Positions 49,559 to 58,411 of a DNA stretch of 64,000 bases are shown in pieces (position 1 is the stretch's first letter; each line of letters begins with the position of its first letter). The notes under the pieces are model-generated. The model saw nothing but the letters and a program-made list of their open reading frames with translations, did no database searches and had not been told where the DNA came from. The DNA lies in contig NZ_JOFT01000017.1 in assembly GCF_000725805.1 (NCBI RefSeq), forward strand, positions 248,001 through 312,000, written 5' to 3'. The position numbers were made by a program, and so were the translations under genes. Source of the DNA: Streptomyces xanthophaeus. Lineage in GTDB: Bacteria > Actinomycetota > Actinomycetes > Streptomycetales > Streptomycetaceae.

Positions 49559-50737
49559 ATGTACCGATTGCTTCGTGCGCCTCTCCGGGGGGTCACGTAC
49601 ACACGCTGGCTGCATCTGCTCGTCCCGATCCTGATCGTGTCCATCTGGCTCTTCATAGAGCCTGCGTGGCCCTGGATGCCCGCCCTGATCGTCGCTCCGT
49701 TCGGGCTGCTCCCGTGGGTCCGGCTGGCCGAGGGGCTCCAGGCGCAGTTCCTGCTGACCCCGCATGAGCGGGGCCGGCCCGACGGTTCCATCAGCACGGC
49801 GGCGTCGGCGCGTTGGTCGGACCGCTGGCGGACGGTCGCGTGGCTGGAGATACGCCTGCTGCTGGCCGGCGCGGCCATGATGGCGACGGTGTGGCTGCCG
49901 ATGATGACGCTGGAGCTCGCCTTCACGGGAGCGGGGCGCAGTCTCGGGTCGGACGTCGAGATCCTGCCCTTCGTCCCTCCGCGCTGGGCGGCCCTGCTGC
50001 TGCTCCCGGTGCCGGTGATCCTGCTGCTGGTCATCGTGGTCCTGCTCGGCGAAGCCGTCACGGCCATCGCCGCACGGCTCCTGGGGCCTTCGGCGGCGGA
50101 GCGGCTCAGCGCCCTGGAGGCGCGTACCGAGCAACTGCTGGAACGGACCCGGATCGCGAGGGAGTTGCACGACTCGATCGGGCACGCGCTGACGGTGGCA
50201 GTCGTCCAGGCGGGGGCCGCCCGGGCCGCGGGTGACCCGGCGTTCACCGAGCGCGCGCTGTGCGCGATCGAGGAGACCGGCCGGGCCGCGATGGAGGACC
50301 TGGAGCGGGTGCTGCTGGTGCTCCGCGAGTCCTCGCAGCCTCCCTCCCAGCGGCCGACCCTGGCCGACGCGGACCGGCTGCTGGAGTCGGCGCGGGCTTC
50401 CGGCGCCTCGGTGGATGCCGAACTGTCCGGCCCGCTGGAGCAGTTGCCGGGCCCCGTCACCCGGGAGGGGTACCGGATCCTCCAGGAGGCGCTGACCAAT
50501 GTGCTGCGGCACAGCGGGCCGGTTCCGGTGCGCGTACGGATCGAGATGGCGGTGGGGAGACTGGACCTGGAGGTGACCAATCCGCTCCCGTCGGGGCCCG
50601 CGCTCATGACGGGCCGCGGCAGCGGTCTGCGCGGTATGCGGGAGCGGGCGGCCCTCCTCGGAGGGGAGGCCGAGACCGGTCCGCACGAGGGCAGTTGGAG
50701 AGTGCGCGCCCGGCTTCCGCTGGAGCGAATACGCTGA
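49559..50737 (+). CDS. Sensor histidine kinase (NarX/HisKA_3 type)
   Basis: This 392-residue membrane sensor has four or more helices (LHLLVPILIVSIWLF, ALIVAPFGLLPWV, LLAGAAMMATVWLPMMTLEL, LLLLPVPVILLLVIVVLLG) with only a short external loop. That is the intramembrane-sensing layout common next to BceAB/BcrA exporters. HisKA_3 phosphorylation site is His 204 in RELHDSIGHAL. The ATPase N-box is EALTNVLRHSG and G box GRGSGLRGMRERA. The ATG overlaps other ATGs in a different frame. The response regulator gene follows 4 nt downstream. Confidence 0.93.
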   Translation: MYRLLRAPLRGVTYTRWLHLLVPILIVSIWLFIEPAWPWMPALIVAPFGLLPWVRLAEGLQAQFLLTPHERGRPDGSISTAASARWSDRWRTVAWLEIRLLLAGAAMMATVWLPMMTLELAFTGAGRSLGSDVEILPFVPPRWAALLLLPVPVILLLVIVVLLGEAVTAIAARLLGPSAAERLSALEARTEQLLERTRIARELHDSIGHALTVAVVQAGAARAAGDPAFTERALCAIEETGRAAMEDLERVLLVLRESSQPPSQRPTLADADRLLESARASGASVDAELSGPLEQLPGPVTREGYRILQEALTNVLRHSGPVPVRVRIEMAVGRLDLEVTNPLPSGPALMTGRGSGLRGMRERAALLGGEAETGPHEGSWRVRARLPLERIR

Positions 50738-50741
50738 CCGG

Positions 50742-51392
50742 ATGCCGGTTACCGTAATGATCGTCGATGACGAACCCCTGGTCCGCGCGGGTCTGCGCGC
50801 CGTCCTGGATGCCCAGCCCGATATCGAGGTCGTGGGTGAGGCGGCCGACGGCGCCTCCGTCGTCCCGCTCGTGCGCCAGCTGCGGCCGGACGTCGTGGCG
50901 ATGGACGTGCGGATGCCGCTGCTCGACGGGATCGAGGCGACACGGGCGGTCCTGCGCTCGGTGGACTCCCCGCCGAAGATCCTCGTGGTGACCACCTTCG
51001 AGAACGACGAGTACGTGTACCAGGCCCTGCGGGCCGGCGCCGACGGGTTCCTGCTCAAGCGCGCCCGGCCTTCGGAGATCGTGCACGCGGTACGGCTGGT
51101 GGCGGAGGGCGAGACGCTGCTGTTCCCGGCGGCGGTGCGGGCCCTGGCCGCCGAGTACGGCAACCGGCAGGCCCGGGCGGTGCTGGAGCGGGCCGCCCTG
51201 ACGGAGCGGGAGGAGGCGGTCCTGCGCCTGATGGCGCGGGGCCTGACCAATGTAGAGATCGCCGCCGAGCTGATCATCGGCGCGGAGACGGTAAAGTCGC
51301 ACGTCAGTGCGATCCTGGCGAAATTGGGGGCCCGGGACCGCACCCAGGCCGTGATCACGGCGTACGAGTCGGGGTTCGTCGCCCCGGCCTGA
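50742..51392 (+). CDS. LuxR/NarL-type response regulator
   Basis: This 216-residue protein has a receiver domain with acidic pair Asp 9/10, phosphoacceptor Asp 55 in VVAMDVRMPLLDG and Lys in DGFLLKRA. The C-terminal HTH is LTEREEAVLRLMARGLTNVE followed by IAAELIIGAETVKSHVSAIL. It is cognate to the kinase upstream (4-nt gap). The likely target is the divergent ABC exporter, through the twin palindromes between the two operons. Confidence 0.95.
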   Translation: MPVTVMIVDDEPLVRAGLRAVLDAQPDIEVVGEAADGASVVPLVRQLRPDVVAMDVRMPLLDGIEATRAVLRSVDSPPKILVVTTFENDEYVYQALRAGADGFLLKRARPSEIVHAVRLVAEGETLLFPAAVRALAAEYGNRQARAVLERAALTEREEAVLRLMARGLTNVEIAAELIIGAETVKSHVSAILAKLGARDRTQAVITAYESGFVAPA

Positions 51393-51490
51393 GGGAGGCC
51401 GGTTCCGGCCGATGGGGGGCTGCTTCTCGCCGCGGCCCCCGGTGGGCAGTACGATCCGGCTGACAAGCTCGCTAGCTGGGAGGACACACG

Positions 51491-52648
51491 TTGGGGCAGC
51501 TGACCGGCGGAGATCCCTCTCTGCTCCGGCGGATCAATTCCGCCGTGGTGCTCAGAGCACTGCGCGCGGCCGGATCGCCGACCCTCACCGACCTCACCCG
51601 GGTGACCGGGCTCTCCCGGCCCACCGTCGAGGGGGTCGTGGAGGGGCTGATCGGGACAGGGCTCGTCATCGAGGCCGACGCGGAGGAAGGCGCCCGCCGC
51701 CAGGGACGACCGGCCCGGCGCTTCCGGTTCCGGGCCGAGGCCGGGCACCTGCTGGGCATCGAGATCGGCTCGCGCCGGATCGCGGTGCTCCTGTCCGGGC
51801 TGGACGGGCGGGTGATCGGGGCCGGTACCAAGGACGTCGCCGAGACGGCCTCGGCCGACGAGCGCCTGGAACGGGTCCGCACGGCGGTCGCCGACCTGTT
51901 GCGCCGGGCCGGTGTGCCCCGGGACAACCTGCGGGCGGTCGGCGTCGGCAGCCCGGGCATCGTGGAGGCGGACGGCACCGTCCGCCTGGGCACGGCGCTG
52001 CCGGGCTGGACCGGACTGCCGCTCGGGGAACGGCTGCGGCGCTCGTTCCGCTGCCCGGTGCAGGTGGAGAACGACGCCAATGCGGCGGCGGTCGCCGAGC
52101 ACTGGAAGGGGGCCGCGCGGGACACCGACGACATGGTGTTCGTGATGGCGGGGCTCAGCCCCGGCGCCGGTTCGCTGATCGGCGGACGGCTGCACCGCGG
52201 CTACGGCGGGGCGGCCGGCGAGATCGGCGCGCTGCACCTGCTGGGCCGCGAGGTCACGCCGGAGAAGCTGCTGTCGACCACCGGCGAGCCCCTGCACCCG
52301 CTGGACGAGGCGGCGGTCGCCGAGGTCTTCGCCATGGCCAAGCGGGGCGACGAGCGGGCGGTGGCCGCGGTGGAGCGGTTCCTGCAGCGGCTGGTGCACG
52401 ACGTGGCGGCCCTGGTCCTGGCCATGGATCCGGAACTGGTCGTGGTCGGTGGCTGGGCGGCCGGGCTGGACGGGGTCCTGGAGCCGCTCCGGCAGGAGCT
52501 GGAGCGCTACTGCCTGCGGCCGCCGCAGGTGACCCTGTCCCTGCTCGGTGAGGCGGCCGTGGCCACCGGAGCGCTGCGGCTCGCGATGGAGCACGTCGAG
52601 GAGGAGCTCTTCGCCGTGGAGAAGACGGTCACGGCCCGGCGCCGCTGA
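51491..52648 (+). CDS. ROK-family transcriptional regulator/sugar-kinase-like protein
   Basis: This 385-residue protein has an N-terminal winged HTH (SPTLTDLTRVTGLSRPTVEG) and a ROK sugar-kinase fold: LLGIEIGSRRIAVLLSGLDG, VGVGSPGIVEADGTV and VENDANAAAVAEHW with the catalytic aspartate. YGGAAGEIGALH, where the ROK zinc motif CxCGxxGCxE should follow, lacks all cysteines. TTG is the start, with GGGAGGA upstream, and TACGAT lies about 36 nt earlier. It probably responds to a sugar or sugar phosphate. A tandem repeat array follows. Confidence 0.92.
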   Translation: MGQLTGGDPSLLRRINSAVVLRALRAAGSPTLTDLTRVTGLSRPTVEGVVEGLIGTGLVIEADAEEGARRQGRPARRFRFRAEAGHLLGIEIGSRRIAVLLSGLDGRVIGAGTKDVAETASADERLERVRTAVADLLRRAGVPRDNLRAVGVGSPGIVEADGTVRLGTALPGWTGLPLGERLRRSFRCPVQVENDANAAAVAEHWKGAARDTDDMVFVMAGLSPGAGSLIGGRLHRGYGGAAGEIGALHLLGREVTPEKLLSTTGEPLHPLDEAAVAEVFAMAKRGDERAVAAVERFLQRLVHDVAALVLAMDPELVVVGGWAAGLDGVLEPLRQELERYCLRPPQVTLSLLGEAAVATGALRLAMEHVEEELFAVEKTVTARRR

Positions 52649-52667
52649 CGGCTGCCCGGCCGGCTCC

Positions 52668-52883
52668 GCCGAGGTCCGGGTGCGCCCACGCCTCGTCGAC
52701 CTCGTCGCGGTCCGGGCGGATCCACGCCCTGCCGACTACGTCGAGGTCCGGGCGGATTCACGCCCCGCCAACCACGTCGAAGTCCGGGCGGGCTCACGCC
52801 CCGCGGGCCCTGACGAGGTCCGGGCGGATTCATGCCCCGCAGGCCCTGACGAGGTCCGGGGGGGATTCATGCCCCGGCGGGTC
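52668..52883. repeat. Six tandem copies of a 36-bp repeat, decaying to 53092
   Basis: Units begin at 52668, 52704, 52740, 52776, 52812 and 52848. The most conserved core is GAGGTCCGGGCGGATTCA followed by YGCCCCGC. Degenerate copies continue to the end of the gntR gene. The period is a multiple of three, so frames in both directions stay open and read as 12-residue repeats, but neither has a start, ribosome site or natural codon use. The 444-bp stretch 52649-53092 holds nothing else. Confidence 0.9.
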
Positions 52884-53092
52884 CGGGGAGTCCGGGCGGA
52901 CCCGCCCCCAGCAGGATCCGGCGGGCCCGGCGGATTCACGCCCGGGCGGAGCCGGCGGCGTCCGGCCGATCGGCACCCGGCCGACTCCGGCGAGATGCCG
53001 ACGGACGCATGTCCCGGCCCACTCCGGCCAGATCCCTGCGGACCCGCGCACCGGCCGACTCCGGCAGAGGCCCGGCGGAGGCCCGGTGGAGG

Positions 53093-53863
53093 TCAGGAAG
53101 CCACGCGGGGTTCGTGGGTGATCTCGACGGCGCCCGAGTCGCCGAAGGTGAGGCGGCAGGTGTCGGCGCGGTAGGTGGCGACCGAGACGGCGGCCGTACC
53201 CGCGGCGGTGAAGTAGCGGGTGGTGACCAGGAGGACCGGAGCTCCGGGCAGCCGGTCGAGTTCCTTGGCGTCGTCGGCGCGGGCGGAGCCGAGCTCCACC
53301 GAGCGGTCCTGGCCCTCGAGGACCAGCCGCTGGAGTTCGCGCAGGACGGCGCGGGCGCGGGCGGGTCCGGCCGGGGCCTCGATGGCGGGGAGGCCGGGCA
53401 CGGAGACGGCGGGTACGTAGAGCAGCTCGGCCGCGACGGCCTGGCCCTGTGCGACGCGGGTCCGGCGCACCGAGTGGACCGGCTGGTCGGCGGCGAATAC
53501 CCCACCGGTGGCAAGGAGCTTCAGGACCGCGGCCGGAGCCACGCCCTCGATCGCGTCCACCGGCTCCCAGCCGTCGCCGCCCTCGCCGGGCCAGTCCTGC
53601 TGCGCGGTGCCGACGTCGACGCCGACGCGCGGCGGGGCGACGGTGGTGCCGACACCCCTGCGGCGCTGCAGGCGCCCTTCGAGTTCCAGCTGTTCCAGGG
53701 CCTGGCGCAGGGTCGCGCGGGCAACTCCGAAGCGGGCGGCGAGCTCACGCTCGTTGGGCAGGACCTCGCCGACGGCGAAGTCCTGGTCGAGCGCCTCGCT
53801 GAGGACGGTCTTGAGGTGCCAGTACTTCGGCTCCGGCACCGTTTCGAGCTGCGTGGTCCCCAC
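53093..53863 (-). CDS. GntR-family regulator, HutC/DasR subfamily
   Basis: This 256-residue regulator has an N-terminal winged HTH (PKYWHLKTVLSEAL, then GEVLPNERELAARFGVARAT and LRQALEQLELEGRLQRRRG). The UTRA/HutC ligand domain follows, with ADQPVHSVRRTRVAQGQAVA and PVLLVTTRYFTAAGTAAVSV. I place the start at the GTG giving MGTTQLETVPEPKYW, because AGGAGGA lies 6 nt before it. An ATG seven codons earlier would put that ribosome site inside the gene. A dre-like palindrome lies upstream. The effector is unknown, often an amino sugar or an organic acid in this subfamily. Confidence 0.92.
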   Translation of the reverse strand: MGTTQLETVPEPKYWHLKTVLSEALDQDFAVGEVLPNERELAARFGVARATLRQALEQLELEGRLQRRRGVGTTVAPPRVGVDVGTAQQDWPGEGGDGWEPVDAIEGVAPAAVLKLLATGGVFAADQPVHSVRRTRVAQGQAVAAELLYVPAVSVPGLPAIEAPAGPARARAVLRELQRLVLEGQDRSVELGSARADDAKELDRLPGAPVLLVTTRYFTAAGTAAVSVATYRADTCRLTFGDSGAVEITHEPRVAS

Positions 53864-53976
53864 CCTGACTCCTCCTGCTGCCATCGCTGCACTCGCCGTG
53901 TTCCAGCGGCAGTTCCGCGCCCTTGTTTATTAAAGGTTCCTGCACTATCCCTGCGACGATAGGACGGCGCACCCCC

Positions 53977-53990
53977 TTGGTCAAGACCAA
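53977..53990. promoter_or_regulatory. dre-like palindrome TTGGTC-AA-GACCAA
   Basis: This perfect 6-2-6 dyad closely resembles the HutC/DasR operator core TGGTC-TA-GACCA, differing only in the central dinucleotide. It lies 113 nt upstream of the gntR start in the divergent region to the alpha/beta hydrolase. It is the likely auto-operator, or a DasR site. Confidence 0.7.
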
Positions 53991-54151
53991 TGCTCATCCC
54001 TTTGCGGGCAGACCGGGCATAGGTATCAAGCCGTTCATGGGATGTTCTCGTGCGCACCGAAGGCTTGTAGTCAAGGGCTACCGGACGGTAGTCATGGCGG
54101 TAGCGACTACTGACAGCCTGTCTCACACGCGTCCACCCGACGAGGAGCAGC

Positions 54152-55006
54152 ATGACCGCCACCGTCTCCTTCACGATCGATTCGCCGCTCGGCGCCCGCA
54201 CCGCCACCGTCGCCTACGAACGCAAGGGCGCGGGCGAACCGCTCCTCCTCCTGCACGGCATAGGCCATCACCTCCAGGCCTGGCAGCCGGTGACCGACAT
54301 CCTGGCCGCCGAGTACGACGTGATCGCGGTCGACCTCCCCGGCTTCGGCGCCTCGGAGCCGCTGCCCGAGGGGGTCCCGTACGACCTGGGGACCGTCGCG
54401 TCCGCGCTCGGGGCGCTCTGCAAGGCCCTCGGCGTCACGCGTCCGCACGTGGCGGGCAACTCCCTCGGCGGCCTGCTCGCGCTGGAAATGGGCCGGAGCG
54501 ATCTGGTCCGCTCGGTCACCGCCCTCTCCCCCGCCGGCTTCTGGACGCAGGGCGAGCGCCGCTACGCCTTCGCCGCACTGCTCGCGATGCGCGCGGGTGC
54601 CAGGGCGCTGCCCCTGCCAGCCGTGGAGCGGCTCGCGCACAGCGCCGCGGGACGCGCAGCCCTCACCGGCACCATCTACGCCCGCCCCGACCGGCGTTCG
54701 CCCGCCGCCGTGATCGCGGAGACCCTCGCCCTGCGCCATGCCACCGGCTTCACGCAGACCCTGGCCGCGGGCGGTTCCGTACGGTTCACCGACGACGTGC
54801 CCGGTCTGCCCGTCACCATCGCGTGGGGCAGCCGGGACCGGCTGCTGCTGCGCCGTCAGGGGGTGCGCGCCAAGCAGACCGTCCCGGGCGCCCGGCTGGT
54901 CCGGCTGCCCCGCTGCGGCCACGTCCCGATGAACGACGACCCCGCGCTGGTCGCCCGGGTGATCCTGGACACGGCCCGCAGCGCGAGCCGCCCGCTGCCC
55001 GTCTGA
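54152..55006 (+). CDS. Alpha/beta hydrolase
   Basis: This 284-residue cytoplasmic hydrolase has oxyanion strand LLLLHGIGHHLQAW, DVIAVDLPGFGASEPLP, nucleophile elbow VAGNSLGGLLALEM (Ser), acid in IAWGSRDRLLL (Asp) and histidine in RCGHVPMNDDPALVA. The catalytic triad is therefore complete. Its size and layout fit esterases and C-C hydrolases such as MhpC-like enzymes. GAGGAG precedes the ATG. A perfect hairpin follows the stop. Overlapping inverted repeats (CTACC-GGAC-GGTAG and GTAGTC-N11-GACTAC, 54078-54110) lie in its promoter region. Confidence 0.93.
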   Translation: MTATVSFTIDSPLGARTATVAYERKGAGEPLLLLHGIGHHLQAWQPVTDILAAEYDVIAVDLPGFGASEPLPEGVPYDLGTVASALGALCKALGVTRPHVAGNSLGGLLALEMGRSDLVRSVTALSPAGFWTQGERRYAFAALLAMRAGARALPLPAVERLAHSAAGRAALTGTIYARPDRRSPAAVIAETLALRHATGFTQTLAAGGSVRFTDDVPGLPVTIAWGSRDRLLLRRQGVRAKQTVPGARLVRLPRCGHVPMNDDPALVARVILDTARSASRPLPV

Positions 55007-55009
55007 GAT

Positions 55010-55030
55010 CCCGGAGCCCAAGGCTCCGGG
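55010..55030 (+). terminator. Terminator after the alpha/beta hydrolase gene
   Basis: CCCGGAGCC-CAA-GGCTCCGGG, a perfect 9-3-9 stem-loop, begins 4 nt after the stop codon. Confidence 0.75.
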
Positions 55031-55193
55031 CGGACGGACGGAACGGCGGGAGCGCAGGAGGCCGGACGGAAGGGCAGGCGGGGCCGGGCGGCAGACGGGT
55101 GTTCATCCGCGGTTCGCGTGGCGGACGCGGCCGGGCCGGTGTGCGACGGCACGCTGGTACGGCCCGTCCCCGCCGGCCCCTGGAGAAGCACCG

Positions 55194-56762
55194 ATGGCAC
55201 CGATGCCGCACACCCGACGGACCCTCCTCGGCGGGTCCCTCGCCCTGTCCTCCGCGCTGCTCGCCACGCCGTTGCTCGGGGCCCCCGCCCTCGCCCGCTC
55301 CGGCCGCCCGAGCGCGGCCTGGGGCGTGCAGTCCGGTGAGATCACCGCCCATTCGGCCACCGTCTGGACGCGCTCCGACCGCCTGGCCCGGATGTTGGTG
55401 GAGACCTCCCCGAGCGAGTCGTTCCGCTACGCCGTACGCCGCCACCGCGGTCCGCTGCTCGGCCCGGCCACCGACTTCACCGGGACCACCGTCCTGCGCG
55501 ACCTGCCGCCGGGGCAGCAGATCCACTACCGGGTGGTCCTGGCCGACCCGGACGACCCGCGGCGCACCGGAGCACCTGTCCACGGGACCTTCCGCACCAC
55601 CCCCGTCTCACGCCGCCGCGACGTGCGCTTCCTGTGGTCCGGGGACCTCGCGGGCCAGGGCTGGGGCATCAATCCGGACCTCGGCGGCTACCGCGTCTTC
55701 GAGGAGATGCGGCTGCGCGACCCCGACTTCTTCCTCTTCAGCGGGGACACCATCTACGCCGACGGCCCGATCCAGCCCTCGGTGCCCCTGCGCGACGGCA
55801 GTCTCTGGCACAACATCACCACCGAGGAGAAGGCCAAGGTCGCCGAGACCCTCGCCGAGTTCCGGGGCAACTTCCGCTACAACCTCCTCGATGGCAGCCT
55901 GCGCGGCTTCAACGCCCAGGTGCCGGTCCTGGCCCAGTGGGACGACCACGAGGTGCGCAACAACTGGTACCCGGGCCAGGTGATCGACGACCCCCGCTAC
56001 ACCGTCCGCGACGTCGACACCCTCGCCGCGCGCGCCCGCCGCGCCTTCGGCGAGTACTTCCCCGTCACCGACCTGCGCGGCGGCCCCGCCGAGGGCCGGA
56101 TGTACCGGGTGATGCGGTACGGGCCGCTGCTCGACGTGTTCGTGCTCGACATGCGCACCCACCGCAACCCCAACTCCCCCGGTACCCAGGCCGAGGACCC
56201 GATCGGCATCCTCGGCCCCGAGCAGCTGGCCTGGCTGCGGCGCGAGCTCTCGCGCTCGCGCGCCACCTGGAAGGTCATCGCCTCCGACATGCCCCTGGGC
56301 ATCGTGGTGCCCGACGGCGCCACGGACTTCGAGGCCGTGGCCCAGGGCGACCCCGGTGCGCCACTGGGCCGCGAGCTCCAGATCGCCGAGCTGCTGCGCC
56401 ACATCAAGCACCAGCGCATCACGGGCACCGTCTGGCTCACCGCCGACGTCCACTACACCGCCGCCAACCACTACGCCCCCGAGCGCGCCGCCTTCACCGA
56501 CTTCGCGCCCTTCTGGGAGTTCGTCTCGGGCCCGATCGGCGCGGGCGGCTTCCCGGCCGGGCGGCTGGACGCCACCTTCGGCCCGCGGACGGCATACGTC
56601 CAGTCGGCTCCGCTCGCCAACATGTCCCCGTCCGAGAACCCTCCGTACTACGGTGAGGTGGACATCGACGGGGCCACCGGGGAGCTGACCGTGCGCCTGC
56701 GGCGCCAAGGCGGCGGCGTACTCTTCACCCAGACGCTGCGCCCCGGGCAGGTGGGCCAGTAG
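55194..56762 (+). CDS. phoD: Secreted alkaline phosphatase D (PhoD family)
   Basis: This 522-residue secreted phosphodiesterase/phosphatase uses Ca/Fe in its active site. The N-terminus is a twin-arginine signal (HTRRTLLGGSLALSSALLAT, cleavage near APALA). It has the PhoD_N domain, then FLWSGDLAGQGWGINPDLGG, FSGDTIYAD, QWDDHEVRNNWYPG, and WLTADVHYTAANHYAP with the metal-binding residues. GGAGA precedes the ATG, and a second ATG three codons later is possible. No PHO box was recognised by eye. It is transcribed alone. Confidence 0.94.
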   Translation: MAPMPHTRRTLLGGSLALSSALLATPLLGAPALARSGRPSAAWGVQSGEITAHSATVWTRSDRLARMLVETSPSESFRYAVRRHRGPLLGPATDFTGTTVLRDLPPGQQIHYRVVLADPDDPRRTGAPVHGTFRTTPVSRRRDVRFLWSGDLAGQGWGINPDLGGYRVFEEMRLRDPDFFLFSGDTIYADGPIQPSVPLRDGSLWHNITTEEKAKVAETLAEFRGNFRYNLLDGSLRGFNAQVPVLAQWDDHEVRNNWYPGQVIDDPRYTVRDVDTLAARARRAFGEYFPVTDLRGGPAEGRMYRVMRYGPLLDVFVLDMRTHRNPNSPGTQAEDPIGILGPEQLAWLRRELSRSRATWKVIASDMPLGIVVPDGATDFEAVAQGDPGAPLGRELQIAELLRHIKHQRITGTVWLTADVHYTAANHYAPERAAFTDFAPFWEFVSGPIGAGGFPAGRLDATFGPRTAYVQSAPLANMSPSENPPYYGEVDIDGATGELTVRLRRQGGGVLFTQTLRPGQVGQ

Positions 56763-56910
56763 CCCCGCATTCCGGGCACGGGGCCCGCACCGGCATGCGG
56801 ACGCCGCATTCCGCAGATGGCGCGGAAAAGCGGGTGAAATCGGCCAGATGGATACTTAACCAGTCGGTCACAGATCGTTCGCGATCACGCAACACCCCTG
56901 CGCCACAGTG

Positions 56911-57038
56911 ATGTGCATGACTGACCGTAACCCCGCTTCCGCGCCCGCGTCCGCCGCCACCACTGGCGCCGCGACCTCGTCGAACTCGCCGCCCTGTTCT
57001 GCGCCGTCGCGGTCGCGGACGCCATCGCCAACCTCGTC
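56911..57038 (+). other. Probable frameshifted 5' end of the ACT-GNAT gene
   Basis: In the frame of the downstream gene the sequence is open from 56931 and reads RRHHWRRDLVELAALFCAVA then VADAIANLVVHGP, which has typical coding bias and a hydrophobic helix, but no start codon is present. A plausible start (ATG 56911 or 56917, MTDRNPASAP) lies one frame away. One missing base between about 56931 and 56955 would join them. Sequencing error and true mutation cannot be told apart here. Confidence 0.6.
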
Positions 57039-58307
57039 GTGCACGGTCCGAGGGGCCCGGTCCTGCTGGTCGCCTCGGCCGTCGCACTCCTGGTGACCGC
57101 CGCGTTCCACACCTGGTGGGCGCGGCGCCACAGCCATGCGCCGCCGCCGGACACCACCGCGCCCACGGATCCGGCGGCGTACCCCGCGGCTGCCCCCCTC
57201 GCGACCGCGTCGAGCGCCGCGCTGTGGCGCATGCGGACGACCGTACGGGACGAACCCGGCTCCCTGGCCGCGCTGTGCACCGCCCTGGCCGGGAGCGGTG
57301 TCGACATCCTGACCCTCCAGACGCACCCGCTCCCCGAGGGCGGCACCGTCGACGAGTTCCTGCTGCGCGCACCGCAGCAGCTGCCCTCCGCCGACCTCAC
57401 CCGCGCCGTCGCCCGGGCCGGCGGCCACAGCACCTGGATCGAGCGGGCCGACGCCCACGACCTCGTCGACACCCCGACGCGCGTCCTGGGCCTGGCCACC
57501 CGCACCGCCCTGGACGCCGCCGAACTCCCCCTCGCCCTGCGCCAGCTCCTCGGCCGCTGCACCATCCACTCGATCCCGGCGACCACCCTCTCCGGGCGCC
57601 CCAACGCGGGAGCCGACGCCCCCGTCGAAGGCGTCCTGGAGGCCACCGTCATGCGGCTGCGCGACCCTTCCGGCGGCGCCATCACCGTGGAGCGGCCCTA
57701 CCTGCCCTTCACCCCGACCGAATTCGCCCGGGCCCGCGCCCTCGTCGAGCTCGACGCCCGGCTCGGACCCCGCGTCCCGCGCAGCCAGGACGTGCTGACC
57801 CTGCCCGAGGGCAACGAGATCACGGTGCGCCGCGCCGACGGCTCCGACCAGGCGGCCGCCCGCGCGATGCACGACCGCTGCTCCGAGCGCACCCTGTCGC
57901 TGCGTTACCACGGCCCCGTCGCCGACGCCGACCGCTACCTCGGACACCTGCTGAGCCCCCGCTTCGGCCGCACCCTCGCCGCCACCACCGCCTCCGGCAA
58001 GCTGGTCGCCCTCGGCCACCTGCTGTGGGACGGCGACGAGACCGAGGTGGCACTGCTCATCGAGGACGACTGGCAGCGCCGCGGCGTCGGCACCGAACTC
58101 CTGGGCCGGCTGATCGCGATGGCCGTCGAGGCCGGGTGCGACAGCGTGTACGCGGTCACCCAGGCCTCCAACACCGGCATGGTCGCCGCCATGCGCGGCC
58201 TCGGCCTCCCCCTCGACTATCAGATCGAGGAGGGCACCCTCGTGATCACGGCCCGGCTGGACGCGACTCCGGTCAGCTCCCGCCTGCCGTACGAAACCCC
58301 GCGCTAG
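57039..58307 (+). CDS. Membrane-anchored ACT-domain/GNAT acetyltransferase
   Basis: The in-frame GTG gives 422 residues, but the coding sequence clearly extends further left. An N-terminal helix (PVLLVASAVALLVTAAFHTW) anchors the protein. An ACT-like domain follows (RTTVRDEPGSLAALCTALAG then VDILTLQTHP), and a C-terminal GNAT domain has RRADGSDQAAARAMHDRCSE, RTLSLRYHG and WQRRGVGTELLGRLIAMAVE with the acetyl-CoA loop. ACT domains usually bind amino acids, so the acetylation may be feedback-regulated (inference). The 5' end looks frameshifted. Confidence 0.85.
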   Translation: MHGPRGPVLLVASAVALLVTAAFHTWWARRHSHAPPPDTTAPTDPAAYPAAAPLATASSAALWRMRTTVRDEPGSLAALCTALAGSGVDILTLQTHPLPEGGTVDEFLLRAPQQLPSADLTRAVARAGGHSTWIERADAHDLVDTPTRVLGLATRTALDAAELPLALRQLLGRCTIHSIPATTLSGRPNAGADAPVEGVLEATVMRLRDPSGGAITVERPYLPFTPTEFARARALVELDARLGPRVPRSQDVLTLPEGNEITVRRADGSDQAAARAMHDRCSERTLSLRYHGPVADADRYLGHLLSPRFGRTLAATTASGKLVALGHLLWDGDETEVALLIEDDWQRRGVGTELLGRLIAMAVEAGCDSVYAVTQASNTGMVAAMRGLGLPLDYQIEEGTLVITARLDATPVSSRLPYETPR

Positions 58308-58411
58308 CGGGTGTCCCCTTCGGGGCACGGCGGGCCATTGGTCCTGATCAGGTCAGCAGGTTGACAGTAAACGGTGATGACGGGAGCGCCCGGCCGTACG
58401 AAGATGGCCCC

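Noticed and set aside
52668..52883. CRISPR array
   Set aside because: The units are contiguous with no unique spacers, and no cas genes are nearby.
52548..53174. 12-residue repeat protein encoded by the 36-bp array (either strand)
   Set aside because: Periodicity divisible by three keeps several frames open at once. No start with a ribosome site exists, and the frame runs in from inside the ROK gene in the wrong phase.
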